64,000 nucleotides of DNA from Paenibacillus sp. GSMTC-2017 (GCF_016019935.1 NZ_JAECMT010000001.1:62022-126021), one strand, 5' to 3'; positions 13,601-22,972 are shown, counted from the first letter of the stretch. The notes: a model not told the origin generated them from the letters alone. Numbers and translations: made by a program.

Positions 13601-15176
13601 GGCAGGAGCAGGCAAATATGCGATCATTCGCAATGGTCAGTCTATACATTCTAATATAACAGGAACTTCATTTACCGATACCAATCTCGTGAATGGTACT
13701 ATATATACGTATGAAGTGGTCGCTTACAACACAACTACCAACGCTAATCGAAGATCAGATGCCGTTTCCGTTACACCTCATTTATCAGAGCCGCAATCCT
13801 TTATTCTGACGGTCACACCAGAGCAAGGACAATTACGTTTGAATTGGTCTACTTCCATACTTGCTTCTAACTATGATATTCAGCGGTCCCTTACGTATAA
13901 TGGCACTTTCTCTACTATCGCTACAGCAGTTACAGGTACAACCTATGCGGACACGACAGGTACGAGCGGAGGAAGGTATTATTATCGTATCATTGCCAGA
14001 AATGCTTCTGGAAGTGCAGTGTCAAATTTGGACAATGCAGTGTTTGGCGGCACTGCAACAACGATACCAGCAGCACCAACTGCCGTAGTCGCTTTACCAG
14101 GTAACGCTAGTGTCCAGTTATCGTGGTCGGCTGCTGCAGGGGCATCAACTTATACGGTTAAACGTGGGACAGCAACCAGTGGCCCATTTGCTCCAGTGGC
14201 AGTTAATCTAACGACGACCTCATTCAATGACGTAAGTTTAACAAATGGTACGACGTATTACTATGTCATTACGGCTAGCAATGGAGCAGGAGAGAGTCCG
14301 AATTCGACAGTATTTCAAGCGACGCCGATAGCTGTGCCCTTAGCTCCAACAAGTGTAGTCGCAACACCGGGAGACGGCAGCATACAGATTTCTTGGGATG
14401 CTGTTATTGGTGCAACTAGTTATACTGTAAAAAGAGGCTTAACAGCAGGTGGTCCATTCACAACCGTTGCCAGCAATTTGGTTGCCACTAACTATCTGAA
14501 TACTGGTTTAACAAACGCTACAACATACTATTATGTTATTAACGCAAGCAACGGCTCCGGGGAAAGTCCGAATTCCGCGGTCGTACTAGCAACGCCGGTC
14601 ACATCCATACCGATACCACCAGCACCGACTGGCGTAATCGCAACATCGGGAGATACTAGCATACAATTGTCATGGGCAGCTGCATCTGGTGCGGACAGTT
14701 ATACGGTTAAGCGTGGACTAGCAATAGGCGGCCCGTTCACAGCAGTTTCCAGCAATATAACGACAACGTCCTATAACAATACAGGATTAACAAACGGCAC
14801 AACCTATTATTATGTCGTGACATCGAACAATGTAGCTGGAGAGAGTACTAATTCCACAGTCGTACATGCCATACCAGTTGCATCTCCTGCAACAGGTATA
14901 CCTGGAACCCCAACGCTTAGTCATACGAATCAAACCAACGCTAAAAATTACACAATAAAATGGAATATCTGGTGGGGGAACAACGGATCATCGTGGAAGC
15001 TCTACGAAAATAATGCTGTTATTTACACTGCGGCTCTTACGGACAATTCACCCCAAGCACAGACGGCAAGCTACGCTTTTACGAATAAAGCAACAGGAAC
15101 TTACACATACAAAGTTGAAGTAACGAATAGATTTGGGACGACAAGCAGCAGTAATGTGACAGTCACTGTTAACTAA
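10647..15176 (+). CDS. Secreted S8 subtilisin-like protease with seven FnIII-like repeats
   Basis: A 1509-residue extracellular serine protease. A Sec signal peptide (residues 1 to about 25, ending SLA) is followed by a long propeptide region, then an S8 domain with catalytic Asp245 (GVMDSGLD), His282 (GHGTHVAGS) and Ser474 (GTSMATPI). A beta-barrel domain after the protease (VWTDSPSALYVGRNLVNDLD and the APVEGTYSVRIAGYN stretch) resembles the C-terminal barrel of KP-43-type oxidatively stable subtilases. From about residue 780 there are seven fibronectin type III-like modules of 85-95 residues; modules 5-7 are near-copies (VxLSWxAAxGAxxYTVKRG). The last 90 residues (KWNIWWGNNGSSWKLYENN) resemble the Ig-like module found at the ends of chitinases, suggesting polymer binding. 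The GTG at 10647 is preferred over the GTG at 10638 because the purine-rich site then has normal spacing. Confidence 0.9.
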   Translation: MKKRLLCLIVLISLFFTSIVPTSLAENQETSRDNVGAAVPNTVPQLYLKTGPIDPIEVQKKDMKEALPSGENFNNKLYIVQFTGPVDESSKQALTSEGVHIDGYVPDFAFLVSMNSKQADRVANLKKVNSVIAYRSEWKISPEISNEAQIDARITVLKGKQSVVSGRLGISKLHVKQSHEPYIFTKIPKSDINKISLDENIIFIEEVKPITTYNTKAGEIVKASTPGGAWTNGLTGHGQIIGVMDSGLDTGTISTLHPDLRDRLQVTPIAYARPEWSDLSGHGTHVAGSIVGTGVQSNGAHKGVAPAAKLVFQSVGIDSGSGLQIPFPFTDALAESVSHGATIHTNSWGSGSSYSQLSQETDQYTFANKSFSVLFAAGNGGPSAKSVGDPGVAKNVITVGATQNNRPDVVGPWPANNPLLVADFSARGQTEDDRVKPDVVAPGTLVLSTRSSLAPQGKYKPELDAYYAYSSGTSMATPIVTGSTALVRQYYTTTKQIVPSSALLKATLINGAEDIGYGWMSRETGWGRIDLQNTLFPTGGRKNLFFDDSQKTVGTGQQSNYQFHAKSGQILKFTLVWTDSPSALYVGRNLVNDLDLQVVAPDGSAYKGNCFASNTASTSCTAFDRLNNVENVYFQAPVEGTYSVRIAGYNVPYGPQPYSLVVSGNDVTVGSSAPTVNLSKFNGIDNFYLQGGPGAISLPNANVKAYPWSDLNGNGNVELIELGAAYNLGISLPNGSIDGTGLTSLGVGTHQFVITASNEHGESAKSTPFTLILTKGFIPKVPNVPTKPESSIQSNTVSLKWDPVHEAASYEVKVSETSEGPYATLASGITTNQFSYALPPNPKKSYYYVIRAVSNGGISANSPETALRVPSNFWLKASPGNGSIELNWTRAVPILSNYINYYIYRKVNGVTTLIATRITDAFIDTQVTNGTEYQYQLVAKDYRSPNELSTPSNWVTVTPSSSSPEDFAVTFKPTDSQVELYWTASAGAGKYAIIRNGQSIHSNITGTSFTDTNLVNGTIYTYEVVAYNTTTNANRRSDAVSVTPHLSEPQSFILTVTPEQGQLRLNWSTSILASNYDIQRSLTYNGTFSTIATAVTGTTYADTTGTSGGRYYYRIIARNASGSAVSNLDNAVFGGTATTIPAAPTAVVALPGNASVQLSWSAAAGASTYTVKRGTATSGPFAPVAVNLTTTSFNDVSLTNGTTYYYVITASNGAGESPNSTVFQATPIAVPLAPTSVVATPGDGSIQISWDAVIGATSYTVKRGLTAGGPFTTVASNLVATNYLNTGLTNATTYYYVINASNGSGESPNSAVVLATPVTSIPIPPAPTGVIATSGDTSIQLSWAAASGADSYTVKRGLAIGGPFTAVSSNITTTSYNNTGLTNGTTYYYVVTSNNVAGESTNSTVVHAIPVASPATGIPGTPTLSHTNQTNAKNYTIKWNIWWGNNGSSWKLYENNAVIYTAALTDNSPQAQTASYAFTNKATGTYTYKVEVTNRFGTTSSSNVTVTVN

Positions 15177-15200
15177 ACAGAGAGTTCTAAAGCAAGTGGA

Positions 15201-15247
15201 GGGAGCCATCCAATAACCTTTAAATAGGGGCATGGGTGGCTCCATTT
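15201..15247 (+). terminator. Intrinsic terminator after subtilase
   Basis: GGAGCCATCC pairs with GGGTGGCTCC, followed by ATTTT. Confidence 0.7.
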
Positions 15248-15272
15248 TCACACTCGACAATGGAGGTTTACG

Positions 15273-16091
15273 ATGGAAGAGATCTTTAGCAATAAGCAGC
15301 CTAAACAACTTCTTAATAAAGCATCAGGGTACCTAACTGGCTATAGTCATACTTTGAATCCGTATGCTGGTTGTTCTTTCGCATGTTCTTATTGTTATGT
15401 CAGGCAAATGCCTATTTCATTGTTTCGTAAAGAAGAATGGGGAACTTGGGTAGATATTAAGGAGGGAGCTGCAGGTCTACTCCGTAAAGAGCTTATTAAA
15501 GCTAAAAATAAAGGAGCTGTTTCAATATTTATGTCTTCCAGTACCGACCCTTACCAACCGATTGAGTTTAAGAAGAGAGTTACACGATCATTATTAGAAG
15601 TAATGGTAGAAAACAAACCAGATTTTTTGTTACTACAAACGAGAAGCCCTCTAGTAACAAGAGATATCGATTTATTAGTTTCTTTCAAAAACAGAATCCG
15701 CGTCAGTATGACGATCGAAACTGATCTTGAACATATACGTAAACGATTTACGCCAAAAGCACCTTCTGTAAATGCTAGGTTAAATGCGCTGAAACAAATC
15801 ATCGAGGCTGGTATTCCAGCACAAGTTGCCATAGCACCAGTACTGCCTAGTAGCGATGACTTCCCACATAAGTTGGCAAGCATTGTACAACGTGTGTGCC
15901 TTGATGATTACTTTATGGGCGATGGAAGTGGTGGAAAGCGGACTAAGCGTTTAGGGATTTCCTCCATATATAACGAGATCGGGATGGAGCAATGGTATCA
16001 TTCCGACGCTTATCTTAACGTATATGAGGGACTTAAAAAACATTTTGCAGATGATCAACTATTTATTAGTCAAGCAGGCTTTTTACCTTAA
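15273..16091 (+). CDS. SplB-like radical SAM protein (COG1533)
   Basis: A 272-residue cytosolic radical S-adenosylmethionine protein. The iron-sulfur ligands are Cys34, Cys38 and Cys41 in AGCSFACSYCYVRQMP. The surrounding pattern (GYSHTLNPYAGC, MSSSTDPYQPIE, LLLQTRSPLVTRDIDLL, and EAGIPAQVAIAPVLP) is that of the SPL/Rv2578c-type family, which is related to spore photoproduct lyase but shorter than true SplB (about 340 residues). It lacks the conserved C-terminal cysteine that the lyase uses for back hydrogen transfer, as far as can be seen, so a different substrate is likely. The ATG follows TGGAGG. It is convergent with the gene at 16197, sharing a terminator. Confidence 0.85.
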   Translation: MEEIFSNKQPKQLLNKASGYLTGYSHTLNPYAGCSFACSYCYVRQMPISLFRKEEWGTWVDIKEGAAGLLRKELIKAKNKGAVSIFMSSSTDPYQPIEFKKRVTRSLLEVMVENKPDFLLLQTRSPLVTRDIDLLVSFKNRIRVSMTIETDLEHIRKRFTPKAPSVNARLNALKQIIEAGIPAQVAIAPVLPSSDDFPHKLASIVQRVCLDDYFMGDGSGGKRTKRLGISSIYNEIGMEQWYHSDAYLNVYEGLKKHFADDQLFISQAGFLP

Positions 16092-16130
16092 GAGCTTCTC
16101 TTTTACGAACAAGATCGCCGAAAAATACAT

Positions 16131-16168
16131 AAAAAAGCCGACAGTAATTAATAACTGTCAGCTTTTTC
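16131..16168. terminator. Bidirectional terminator between convergent genes
   Basis: AAAAAAGCCGACAGT and ACTGTCAGCTTTTTCTT pair, with T runs on both strands. Confidence 0.85.
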
Positions 16169-16196
16169 TTATGAGTTTGAGTGGAACAGTTGAAAA

Positions 16197-17309
16197 TTAA
16201 TTAACCGGACTTAACTTCACTTTAATATCGTCATAGTATACTGTCGTCAGCCCTTCGAATCCTGAATCCGTACCGATAATTAGATATACATCACCATTCT
16301 TGTCAGTTGTTACTTTAGTTTCATACGTAAAGAGCTTAGCTTGATATCCTTCTTTATCAGCATTTAGTTTTCCGATATTCCCAATATTCTTCATATCTTT
16401 ACCACTTTGACTCTGACTTCCTGTATCTATATTCATTCTATAATAATCTTCTACGATTTTAAGCCCCGGCTTTACATTTACTACCCCAGCCTTTACATAG
16501 ACAGCTTCTGCAGGAGCGCCTCCAATACCGATCAGACCACTTGAAACATTAGAATAAAGATTAAAGGACATGTTAGCAGTATAAGTAGTATTAGGTTGTA
16601 GACCTGTTACTTTCTTATTCAAAAACATAAATAAATCATCGCTTCGGTTCATTCCCTTAATGTAATAACCAAAGTTAGTTGTATTACCAGGTGTCGGTAT
16701 AAGAGATCTCTTATTTTCAAGCTCGTATATTGATTTGTCACCTATAGTTGGTAGATCAGCATAGTCCGCAGCCCAATCTTCATTACTCTTCTCAAATGAA
16801 TAATGCAACTCAATGTCCTTAATATTCTCTGAGTTTGGAAGTGAAACTTTGATCGTTTTGGTGCTAGCTTGCCAGTCTATCTTACTATTCAGTACATCGG
16901 AAACGGCACGAATAGGAACAAAGATGTTTCCGTTTACAGAGGTAACATTTACGGGCATTTTGACAATTGTTTTGTTATCAATCCACATTCGATCATCGTT
17001 TACTCTTAACGTATACATCTTATTACTTGAAGAGAAAGAAACCTCATTTTTACTTTTATCCCACGAAACCGTCATCTTTAAGCCTTCAGCAAATGATCGA
17101 ATTGGCACCATGGTATAACCGTTAGATATATATGGAGCTTCAAGTAATTGTTGTGCTCCCCTGTAATCAATGACTGTTTTCTTTCCAACTTGATAGGTGA
17201 TAGAAGTAGTACTCTTTGCTTGAGCAGTTTCTGCTGAGGCTGATAACAGTAATGATGCAGTAATGCATGATAAAGTAGTATATATTATTGCTTTGGACAA
17301 ACTTTTCAT
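16197..17309 (-). CDS. Secreted stalk-domain (copper amine oxidase N-terminal) protein
   Basis: A 370-residue exported protein. The first about 31 residues are a Sec signal peptide ending AETAQA. Residues about 40-155 contain the stalk or copper-amine-oxidase-N-like repeats: YTMVPIRSFAEGLKMTVSW and NIFVPIRAVSDVLNSKIDW, each a VPIR hairpin, very common in Paenibacillus secreted proteins. The C-terminal 200 residues (FGYYIKGMNRSDDLF, KVTGLQPNTTYTANMSFNL, YLIIGTDSGFEGLTTVYYDDI) look like a beta-sandwich carbohydrate-binding-type module. No enzymatic motif is present. The ribosome site AGAGGA lies 9 bases before ATG. It probably sits at the cell surface; ligand unknown. Confidence 0.8.
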   Translation of the reverse strand: MKSLSKAIIYTTLSCITASLLLSASAETAQAKSTTSITYQVGKKTVIDYRGAQQLLEAPYISNGYTMVPIRSFAEGLKMTVSWDKSKNEVSFSSSNKMYTLRVNDDRMWIDNKTIVKMPVNVTSVNGNIFVPIRAVSDVLNSKIDWQASTKTIKVSLPNSENIKDIELHYSFEKSNEDWAADYADLPTIGDKSIYELENKRSLIPTPGNTTNFGYYIKGMNRSDDLFMFLNKKVTGLQPNTTYTANMSFNLYSNVSSGLIGIGGAPAEAVYVKAGVVNVKPGLKIVEDYYRMNIDTGSQSQSGKDMKNIGNIGKLNADKEGYQAKLFTYETKVTTDKNGDVYLIIGTDSGFEGLTTVYYDDIKVKLSPVN

Positions 17310-17506
17310 ATTATTATCCTCTTTTCTAAACTATCATACTTATTAACCATTACTTGATAACAAACGAGTTGTTGTTTTGTAAAGTTGCATGAATGAATAA
17401 TGTATTTTTGAATTTTCAAAAAATGAAATGAATAGGAACAATTCTATAGAAGCAAGTTTAAAAGTCAGAGTATAATACAAATAAATGTTCTGAGGAGGAA
17501 TTATGT

Positions 17507-17791
17507 ATGTGCCGAAATATAAAAACGTTATTTAACTTTGAACCTGCTGTTACGGATGATGAGATAGAAGCTGCTGCGCTGCAATATGTGAGGAAAATAT
17601 CTGGATTCGTTCAACCATCCAAAGCAAATGAAGAGGCGTTTCACCGAGCTGTACTTGAAATTACAGAGGTGTCGCGTCGCCTTATGGATTCGCTAGTTAC
17701 TAATTCAGAGCCTCGTAATCGCGAGGTCGAAATTGAACGCGCGCGCGAACGTAATGCTAAACGTTTCGGTGTGAAAGCTACTGAGGAATAA
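17507..17791 (+). CDS. DUF2277 family protein
   Basis: A 94-residue soluble protein starting MCRNIKTLFNFEP, with VRKISGFVQPSKANEEAF and a charged C-terminus (EVEIERARERNAKRFG). This pattern and length are characteristic of DUF2277, a small conserved family without known function. GAGGAGG precedes the start; an ATG four bases upstream (17503) is out of frame. A TATAAT sequence at 17471-17476 is a plausible -10 element. Monocistronic, with the glycerate kinase operon starting 170 bases later. Confidence 0.88.
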   Translation: MCRNIKTLFNFEPAVTDDEIEAAALQYVRKISGFVQPSKANEEAFHRAVLEITEVSRRLMDSLVTNSEPRNREVEIERARERNAKRFGVKATEE

Positions 17792-17958
17792 TTTCGGCGT
17801 GTAGATAAACCAACAAATGAAGTGAATTTCTAATGCTCCTCTCACCATATTCTAATCTTCCTCTCACAGATTTCTCGGAATCGCTCGATAGAATGAACTC
17901 ATGTCAACGGGAAAGTATTCCAATTATGAATCGTTGAAAGTTGAGAGGAGCATGTGAG

Positions 17959-19140
17959 ATGAGAATAGTAATTATCCCTTCGGGATTTAAAGAAAGTTTA
18001 AATGCAGAGCGCGCGGCACATTGTATTGAGGCAGGTATTAAAAGAGTGCTGCCAGAAGCATCCATTAAGTCACTCCCGATGGTCGATGGGGGAGAAGGAT
18101 TCGCAGAAACACTCGTCCGTGTTACAAATGGGGAGCGCGTTCACCTTACAGTCACCGGGCCAGTCGGCGATCCGATTGATGCAACATTCGGCTTTCTCGG
18201 TGGAACAGGACCTCGAACTGCCGTACTAGAGATGGCGGCAGCCGCAGGACTTAAACATGTGCCGCGCGACATGCGCAATCCTTCTTTAACAACTACTTAT
18301 GGTGTAGGTGAGATGATTGCTGCAGCATTAGATCTCGGAGCAGAGCGAATTCTACTCGGCTGCGGAGACTCGGGTACATCGGATGGTGGAGTTGGGATGG
18401 CGCAAGCACTCGGTGCAAGGCTACTAAATGTCCAAGGTGACGAGATTAGTAAACGAGGTGCAATCGGGCTTCTTGAGTTGAACCAAATCGATCTAACCCA
18501 TCTAGATGCTAGACTAAAGCGTGTACGGATTGACGTTGCTTGCAATTGGCATAATCGACTATGTGGTCCAAAGGGTGTCGCCCGCGTTTTTGGCCCGCAA
18601 AAAGGTGCATCTCCTGAACAAGTAAACGAGTTAGAAGTAGCTTTAGAGCGTTATGCAAACGTCATTGAACGAGATACAGGATTTGATGTGCGACAAGCTC
18701 CTGGCTGCGGTGCTTCTGGTGGACTAGGTGCAGGCTTAAAAGCATTACTCGGAGCAAAGCTTCATTCTCGTTACGATATCATTTCGCAATATATGAAAAT
18801 TGATGAGATGTTGCAACAGTGTGATCTTGTATTTACGGCAGAAGGAAGTATTGATTATCAAACTCCGCACGGTAAGATCCCTTCTGAGGTAGCTTCAAAA
18901 GCGAAGCGACGAGGCATTCCAGTCTTTGCTTTCGCAGGTACTATTGGCAAGGATGCACGCGTGAATTATGAGTGTGGTATAGATGCGTATACAAGTATCT
19001 TACAAGCGCCATCTACATTAGAAGAAGCAATTCTTTTGGCAGAGGAATTGTTAACGGATAGCTCAGAAAGCGCTATGAGGACCATCCTATTAGGTTACAG
19101 ATTAGGAGCAAACTCTATAAATGAGGGACATGCATCATGA
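17959..19140 (+). CDS. glxK: Glycerate kinase (GlxK/GarK family)
   Basis: A 393-residue cytosolic kinase that phosphorylates D-glycerate, normally to 2-phosphoglycerate in this family. The N-terminus MRIVIIPSGFKESLNAERA, the VDGGEGFAETL motif, GCGDSGTSDGGVGMAQALG and the GCGASGGLGAGLKALLGA loop are the standard glycerate kinase type 1 signatures, and the length is normal (about 380). The frame is open to a TTG at 17941, but the ATG at 17959 has GAGAGGAG at correct spacing. The next gene, an SLC13 permease, overlaps its stop codon by four bases (ATGA), so the two are translationally coupled; this suggests uptake and first phosphorylation of a glycerate-related acid. Confidence 0.92.
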   Translation: MRIVIIPSGFKESLNAERAAHCIEAGIKRVLPEASIKSLPMVDGGEGFAETLVRVTNGERVHLTVTGPVGDPIDATFGFLGGTGPRTAVLEMAAAAGLKHVPRDMRNPSLTTTYGVGEMIAAALDLGAERILLGCGDSGTSDGGVGMAQALGARLLNVQGDEISKRGAIGLLELNQIDLTHLDARLKRVRIDVACNWHNRLCGPKGVARVFGPQKGASPEQVNELEVALERYANVIERDTGFDVRQAPGCGASGGLGAGLKALLGAKLHSRYDIISQYMKIDEMLQQCDLVFTAEGSIDYQTPHGKIPSEVASKAKRRGIPVFAFAGTIGKDARVNYECGIDAYTSILQAPSTLEEAILLAEELLTDSSESAMRTILLGYRLGANSINEGHAS

Positions 19141-20579
19141 CGCAGATCGTCTCATTCATTCGAAGTGGAGTTCATACGTATCGTCTTTCGTTCATACTTC
19201 TTATTATACTCTCAGTAGCCATCCAGTTGCCGACTTCGCTGTCTACGGATGGAAAAATCACACTTTTTGCACTAGGAATGGCTACTATTCTATGGACAAC
19301 AACAAGCATCAATTCTGCTTATATTGCGATAGGTATGGTTTCTATCATTATTTTGTTAGGCGGGGGGAAGCAAGAGCTATTATTTCATTCTTTATCCTCT
19401 GATATCGTTTGGTTAATGATTGGTACGTTCATTCTTGGTGGGGCGCTGCAAGTGACAGGACTTGCAGGTAGATTGACGCTCACATTGCTTAATAGAGCAA
19501 AGACAGTAGGGGGCTTATTCTGGTTGCTCGCAACCGCACTTCAACCACTTGCCCTTTTTATACCATCAACCTCAGGTCGTGCTTCAGTTACACTTCCGGT
19601 GTTTCGGAGTTTGGCCGGATATTTGAATGATGCCAAAATTACAAAAGCACTGGCACTTCTAATGCCGACGATTATTCTTGTATCAACTGTGTCTACATTG
19701 ATCGGTGCTGGTTCACATCTAATTGCAGTGGATTTGCTTACGAAGGTGTCTGGGGAAGGAATATCGTTTATACAATGGATTTTGTGGGGATTGCCGTTCG
19801 GGATTGTCTCTAGTTATTGCTCATGTTGGGTGTTGCTCAGACTGTTTTTGACCAAAGAACAGCGCCAAAGTTCCATTAATACAAATACTCTAATAACCGC
19901 TATTAAAAATAATAGTCACTCTAACTCTGAAAACTCATTTTCCACTCACGAGAAAAGAACGCTTGGAATCGTCTTACTCATGATTATTGGTTGGTTGACT
20001 GAATCTATCCACGGACTAGAAATTGCTATGGTTACGATAATAGGTGTTTTGATTCTGACAATGCCAAAGTTTGGTGTCATCAGTTGGAAGGATGGACTGA
20101 AGCACGTCTCGTGGAATTTGATCATTTTCGTAGGTGCAGCACTTGCTTTAGGTCAGTCTCTAATTGATTCCGGCGCTTCGGATTGGATTAAAGATTCTCT
20201 ATTTGCGGCAACTCAGTCATTGGATGGGCAATCGACATTTGCAGTACTCGTTGTTGTCATATTACTATCGCTTACCTCACATATTTACATGACTTCACAT
20301 ACGACACGCGCAATAGTTATGGTACCGCCGCTGTTATTTCTAGCATCAGCACTTGAACTTAATCCAGTTGCTGTTATATTTATCGGCACGATTGGTATGG
20401 ATTATTGTTTAACGTTTCCTGTAAGTTCAAAAGCTCTGCTTTTATTCCAAGAAACGGAAACCGAAACGTTTGCACCACGAGATTTACTTCGTCTAAGTGC
20501 AGTACTCATCGTTGTTCATGCATTGTTAATGGTTGGTTTTTATTATGGATATTGGCAATGGACAGGACTTAAGCTGTAA
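19137..20579 (+). CDS. SLC13/DASS family permease, possibly a glycerate or organic acid importer
   Basis: A 480-residue membrane protein with about eleven to twelve hydrophobic segments. It has two halves as in divalent-anion:sodium symporters: PSTSGRASVTLPVFRSL in the first helical hairpin and the later TSHIYMTSHTTRAIVMVPP and GTIGMDYCLTFPVSSKALLLF in the second, corresponding to the paired SNT-like hairpin motifs of the family. Start codon overlaps the kinase stop. Family substrates are succinate, citrate, sulfate and related anions; the operon partner suggests glycerate or tartronate here, which is inference. A terminator follows. Confidence 0.85.
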   Translation: MTQIVSFIRSGVHTYRLSFILLIILSVAIQLPTSLSTDGKITLFALGMATILWTTTSINSAYIAIGMVSIIILLGGGKQELLFHSLSSDIVWLMIGTFILGGALQVTGLAGRLTLTLLNRAKTVGGLFWLLATALQPLALFIPSTSGRASVTLPVFRSLAGYLNDAKITKALALLMPTIILVSTVSTLIGAGSHLIAVDLLTKVSGEGISFIQWILWGLPFGIVSSYCSCWVLLRLFLTKEQRQSSINTNTLITAIKNNSHSNSENSFSTHEKRTLGIVLLMIIGWLTESIHGLEIAMVTIIGVLILTMPKFGVISWKDGLKHVSWNLIIFVGAALALGQSLIDSGASDWIKDSLFAATQSLDGQSTFAVLVVVILLSLTSHIYMTSHTTRAIVMVPPLLFLASALELNPVAVIFIGTIGMDYCLTFPVSSKALLLFQETETETFAPRDLLRLSAVLIVVHALLMVGFYYGYWQWTGLKL

Positions 20580-20606
20580 GCAAAATGATATTTAATGATA
20601 GTAAGA

Positions 20607-20645
20607 GAACCTGCGTCGGCACTAGCCGCCACAGGTTTTTCTTTT
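20607..20645 (+). terminator. Intrinsic terminator after the glycerate operon
   Basis: AACCTGCGTCGGC pairs with GCCGCCACAGGTT and is followed by TTTTCTTTTT. Confidence 0.85.
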
Positions 20646-20730
20646 TAAAAGATAGATTGTTTTTATTGAATATTTTGATTAAAAGTGAAGCATACTGTAT
20701 GTTACGATTCATTTCGTAATGACTATTTAA

Positions 20731-20745
20731 TTATAATAATTATAA
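20731..20745. promoter_or_regulatory. PerR box 1 upstream of ahpCF
   Basis: TTATAATAATTATAA matches the Bacillus PerR consensus TTATAATnATTATAA at every defined position. A TTGACA -35-like element follows at 20751-20756. Confidence 0.8.
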
Positions 20746-20775
20746 TTCACTTGACAATGAGTCTCATTTAGTTAA

Positions 20776-20790
20776 TTATAATGATTATAA
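20776..20790. promoter_or_regulatory. PerR box 2 upstream of ahpCF
   Basis: TTATAATGATTATAA is a second perfect PerR consensus, 45 bases after the first. It overlaps the likely -10 region (TATAAT at 20777-20782), so a bound repressor would block initiation. The AATGAG-TC-TCATTT half-palindrome between the boxes may be another metalloregulator site. Confidence 0.8.
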
Positions 20791-20868
20791 AGTATGTTCA
20801 AAACTTGTTGTCAGCAACTGTTGAATATGCTCGAAAAACCAAAATAAACATGCAGAGGAGCAATAATC

Positions 20869-21432
20869 ATGTCACTTATAGGAACAGAAGTACTACCATT
20901 TCAAGCATCAGCATTTCACAACGGAAAATTCATCGAGGTTTCAGAACAAGATCTTAAAGGAAAATGGAGCGTAATTTGCTTCTACCCAGCTGACTTTACA
21001 TTCGTTTGCCCAACTGAGCTTGAAGATCTACAAAACCAATACGAGACTCTTAAACAACTTGGTGTTGAAGTGTATTCCGTATCAACAGATACTCACTTTA
21101 CACATAAAGCATGGCACGAGCATTCTGCTGCAATCGGTAAAGTTACGTACATCATGATCGGTGATCCATCACATGTCATTTCCCGTAACTTCGACGTACT
21201 AATCGAAGCTGATGGTCTTGCAGATCGTGGTACTTTCATCGTTGATCCAGATGGCATTATCCAAACAGTTGAAATTACTGCTGGTGGTATCGGCCGTGAT
21301 GCAAGTGCTCTAGTTAACAAAATTAAAGCAGCTCAACACGTTCGCAATCATCCAGGTGAAGTTTGCCCAGCAAAATGGTCTGAAGGCGGTCAAACGCTTA
21401 AACCAAGCCTTGATCTTGTAGGCAAAATTTAA
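20869..21432 (+). CDS. ahpC: Alkyl hydroperoxide reductase subunit C (2-Cys peroxiredoxin)
   Basis: A 187-residue typical 2-Cys peroxiredoxin that reduces hydrogen peroxide, organic hydroperoxides and peroxynitrite. The peroxidatic Cys47 lies in [12 protein letters not shown] and the resolving Cys166 in GEVCPAKW. Length and termini match bacterial AhpC. GAGGAG precedes the ATG. ahpF follows after 10 bases in one operon, and two perfect PerR boxes upstream indicate derepression by peroxide. Confidence 0.97.
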   Translation: MSLIGTEVLPFQASAFHNGKFIEVSEQDLKGKWSVICFYPADFTFVCPTELEDLQNQYETLKQLGVEVYSVSTDTHFTHKAWHEHSAAIGKVTYIMIGDPSHVISRNFDVLIEADGLADRGTFIVDPDGIIQTVEITAGGIGRDASALVNKIKAAQHVRNHPGEVCPAKWSEGGQTLKPSLDLVGKI

Positions 21433-21442
21433 GGTACTGATT

Positions 21443-22972
21443 ATGACATTAGACCAAGAAATAAAAAACCAACTAGAGCAATACTTGCAACTACTAGAAG
21501 GCAATATCGTGCTGAAAGTAAGTGTCGATTCCGATGATGCATCTAAAGAGATGCTTGCTCTAGTTGAAGAAATTGCAACCATGTCAACACAGATCACTGT
21601 GGAACATACTCAATTGCCAAGAACACCAAGCTTTAGTGTAAATCGTGTAGGTGAAGACACTGGCGTAACGTTCGCTGGAACTCCACTTGGTCATGAGTTT
21701 ACATCTTTAGTACTTGCTCTACTTCAAGTAAGCGGAAGACCTCCAAAGGTTGACCAAAATGTCATTGATCAAATCAAAGGCATTCGCGGCGAATACAAGT
21801 TTGAATCTTATATCAGCTTGAGCTGTCATAATTGTCCTGATGTTGTACAAGCTTTGAACTTGATGAGCATCTACAATGCTGGCATTACTCATACAATGGT
21901 TGACGGTTCCGTATTCAAAGAAGAAGTAGAAAGCAAAAACATCTTATCTGTACCAAGCGTCTACCTTAATGGCGAATTTTTCGAGAGCGGTCGTATGACA
22001 GTAGAAGAAATTATCGCTAAAATAGGTGTTGCTCCTGATGCATCCGAATTCGATAACAGAGATCCTTATGATGTTCTAGTTGTCGGCGGTGGTCCAGCAG
22101 GTGCAAGTGCAGCAATCTATGCAGCACGCAAGGGTATTCGTACAGGTATCGTTGCTGATCGTTTCGGCGGTCAAGTAAATGACACAATGAGCATTGAGAA
22201 TTTTATCAGTGTTAAATATATTGAAGGTCCTCAGCTTGTTGCTAATCTTGAACAACAAGTAAAAGAATATGGTATTGATGTGATGAAATTGCAACGTGCC
22301 AAACGTCTTGAGAAAAAGGATCTTATCGAAATCGAACTTGAAAACGGAGCTGTTCTTAAGAGCAAAACGGTCATCTTATCAACTGGCGCTCGTTGGCGGA
22401 ACATGGGTGTACCTGGTGAAGCCGAGTTCAAAAACAAAGGTGTAGCCTATTGCCCGCATTGTGACGGTCCTTTATTCATTGGTAAAGATGTAGCAGTTGT
22501 AGGCGGCGGTAATTCAGGTATTGAAGCTGCTATTGACCTTGCAGGTATTGTGAAACATGTAACAGTACTTGAGTTTGCATCTGAACTTAAAGCTGATGCT
22601 GTATTGCAAGATCGTCTCTATAGCTTGCCGAATGTAACTGTCCTTAAAAACGTTCAAACAAAAGAAATTACTGGTACTGACAAAGTAAACGGCATTTCTT
22701 ATATTGATCGTGAGACAGAAGAGGTTAAGCATATTGAATTGCAAGGTGTATTTGTACAAATTGGTCTTGTACCAAATACAGACTGGTTAGCTGACACGCT
22801 AGAGCGTACCCGCTTCGGTGAAATCGTTGTTAACAGTCACGGCGCTACAGACATTCCTGGCGTATTTGCAGCAGGCGACTGCACAAATAGTGCTTATAAA
22901 CAGATCATCATTTCGATGGGATCTGGAGCTACTGCAGCATTAGGAGCATTTGACTACTTGATTCGTAATTAA
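21443..22972 (+). CDS. ahpF: Alkyl hydroperoxide reductase subunit F
   Basis: A 509-residue flavoprotein that passes electrons from NADH through FAD and two disulfide centres to AhpC. The N-terminal tandem thioredoxin-fold domain carries Cys128-His-Asn-Cys131 ([11 protein letters not shown]); the thioredoxin-reductase-like part starts about residue 210 with the FAD site [19 protein letters not shown], has the active disulfide Cys337-Cys340 (YCPHCDGP) and a second nucleotide site [14 protein letters not shown]. Near the end [10 protein letters not shown] completes the FAD pocket. Length is standard. Same operon and PerR control as ahpC; a terminator follows. Confidence 0.97.
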   Translation: MTLDQEIKNQLEQYLQLLEGNIVLKVSVDSDDASKEMLALVEEIATMSTQITVEHTQLPRTPSFSVNRVGEDTGVTFAGTPLGHEFTSLVLALLQVSGRPPKVDQNVIDQIKGIRGEYKFESYISLSCHNCPDVVQALNLMSIYNAGITHTMVDGSVFKEEVESKNILSVPSVYLNGEFFESGRMTVEEIIAKIGVAPDASEFDNRDPYDVLVVGGGPAGASAAIYAARKGIRTGIVADRFGGQVNDTMSIENFISVKYIEGPQLVANLEQQVKEYGIDVMKLQRAKRLEKKDLIEIELENGAVLKSKTVILSTGARWRNMGVPGEAEFKNKGVAYCPHCDGPLFIGKDVAVVGGGNSGIEAAIDLAGIVKHVTVLEFASELKADAVLQDRLYSLPNVTVLKNVQTKEITGTDKVNGISYIDRETEEVKHIELQGVFVQIGLVPNTDWLADTLERTRFGEIVVNSHGATDIPGVFAAGDCTNSAYKQIIISMGSGATAALGAFDYLIRN

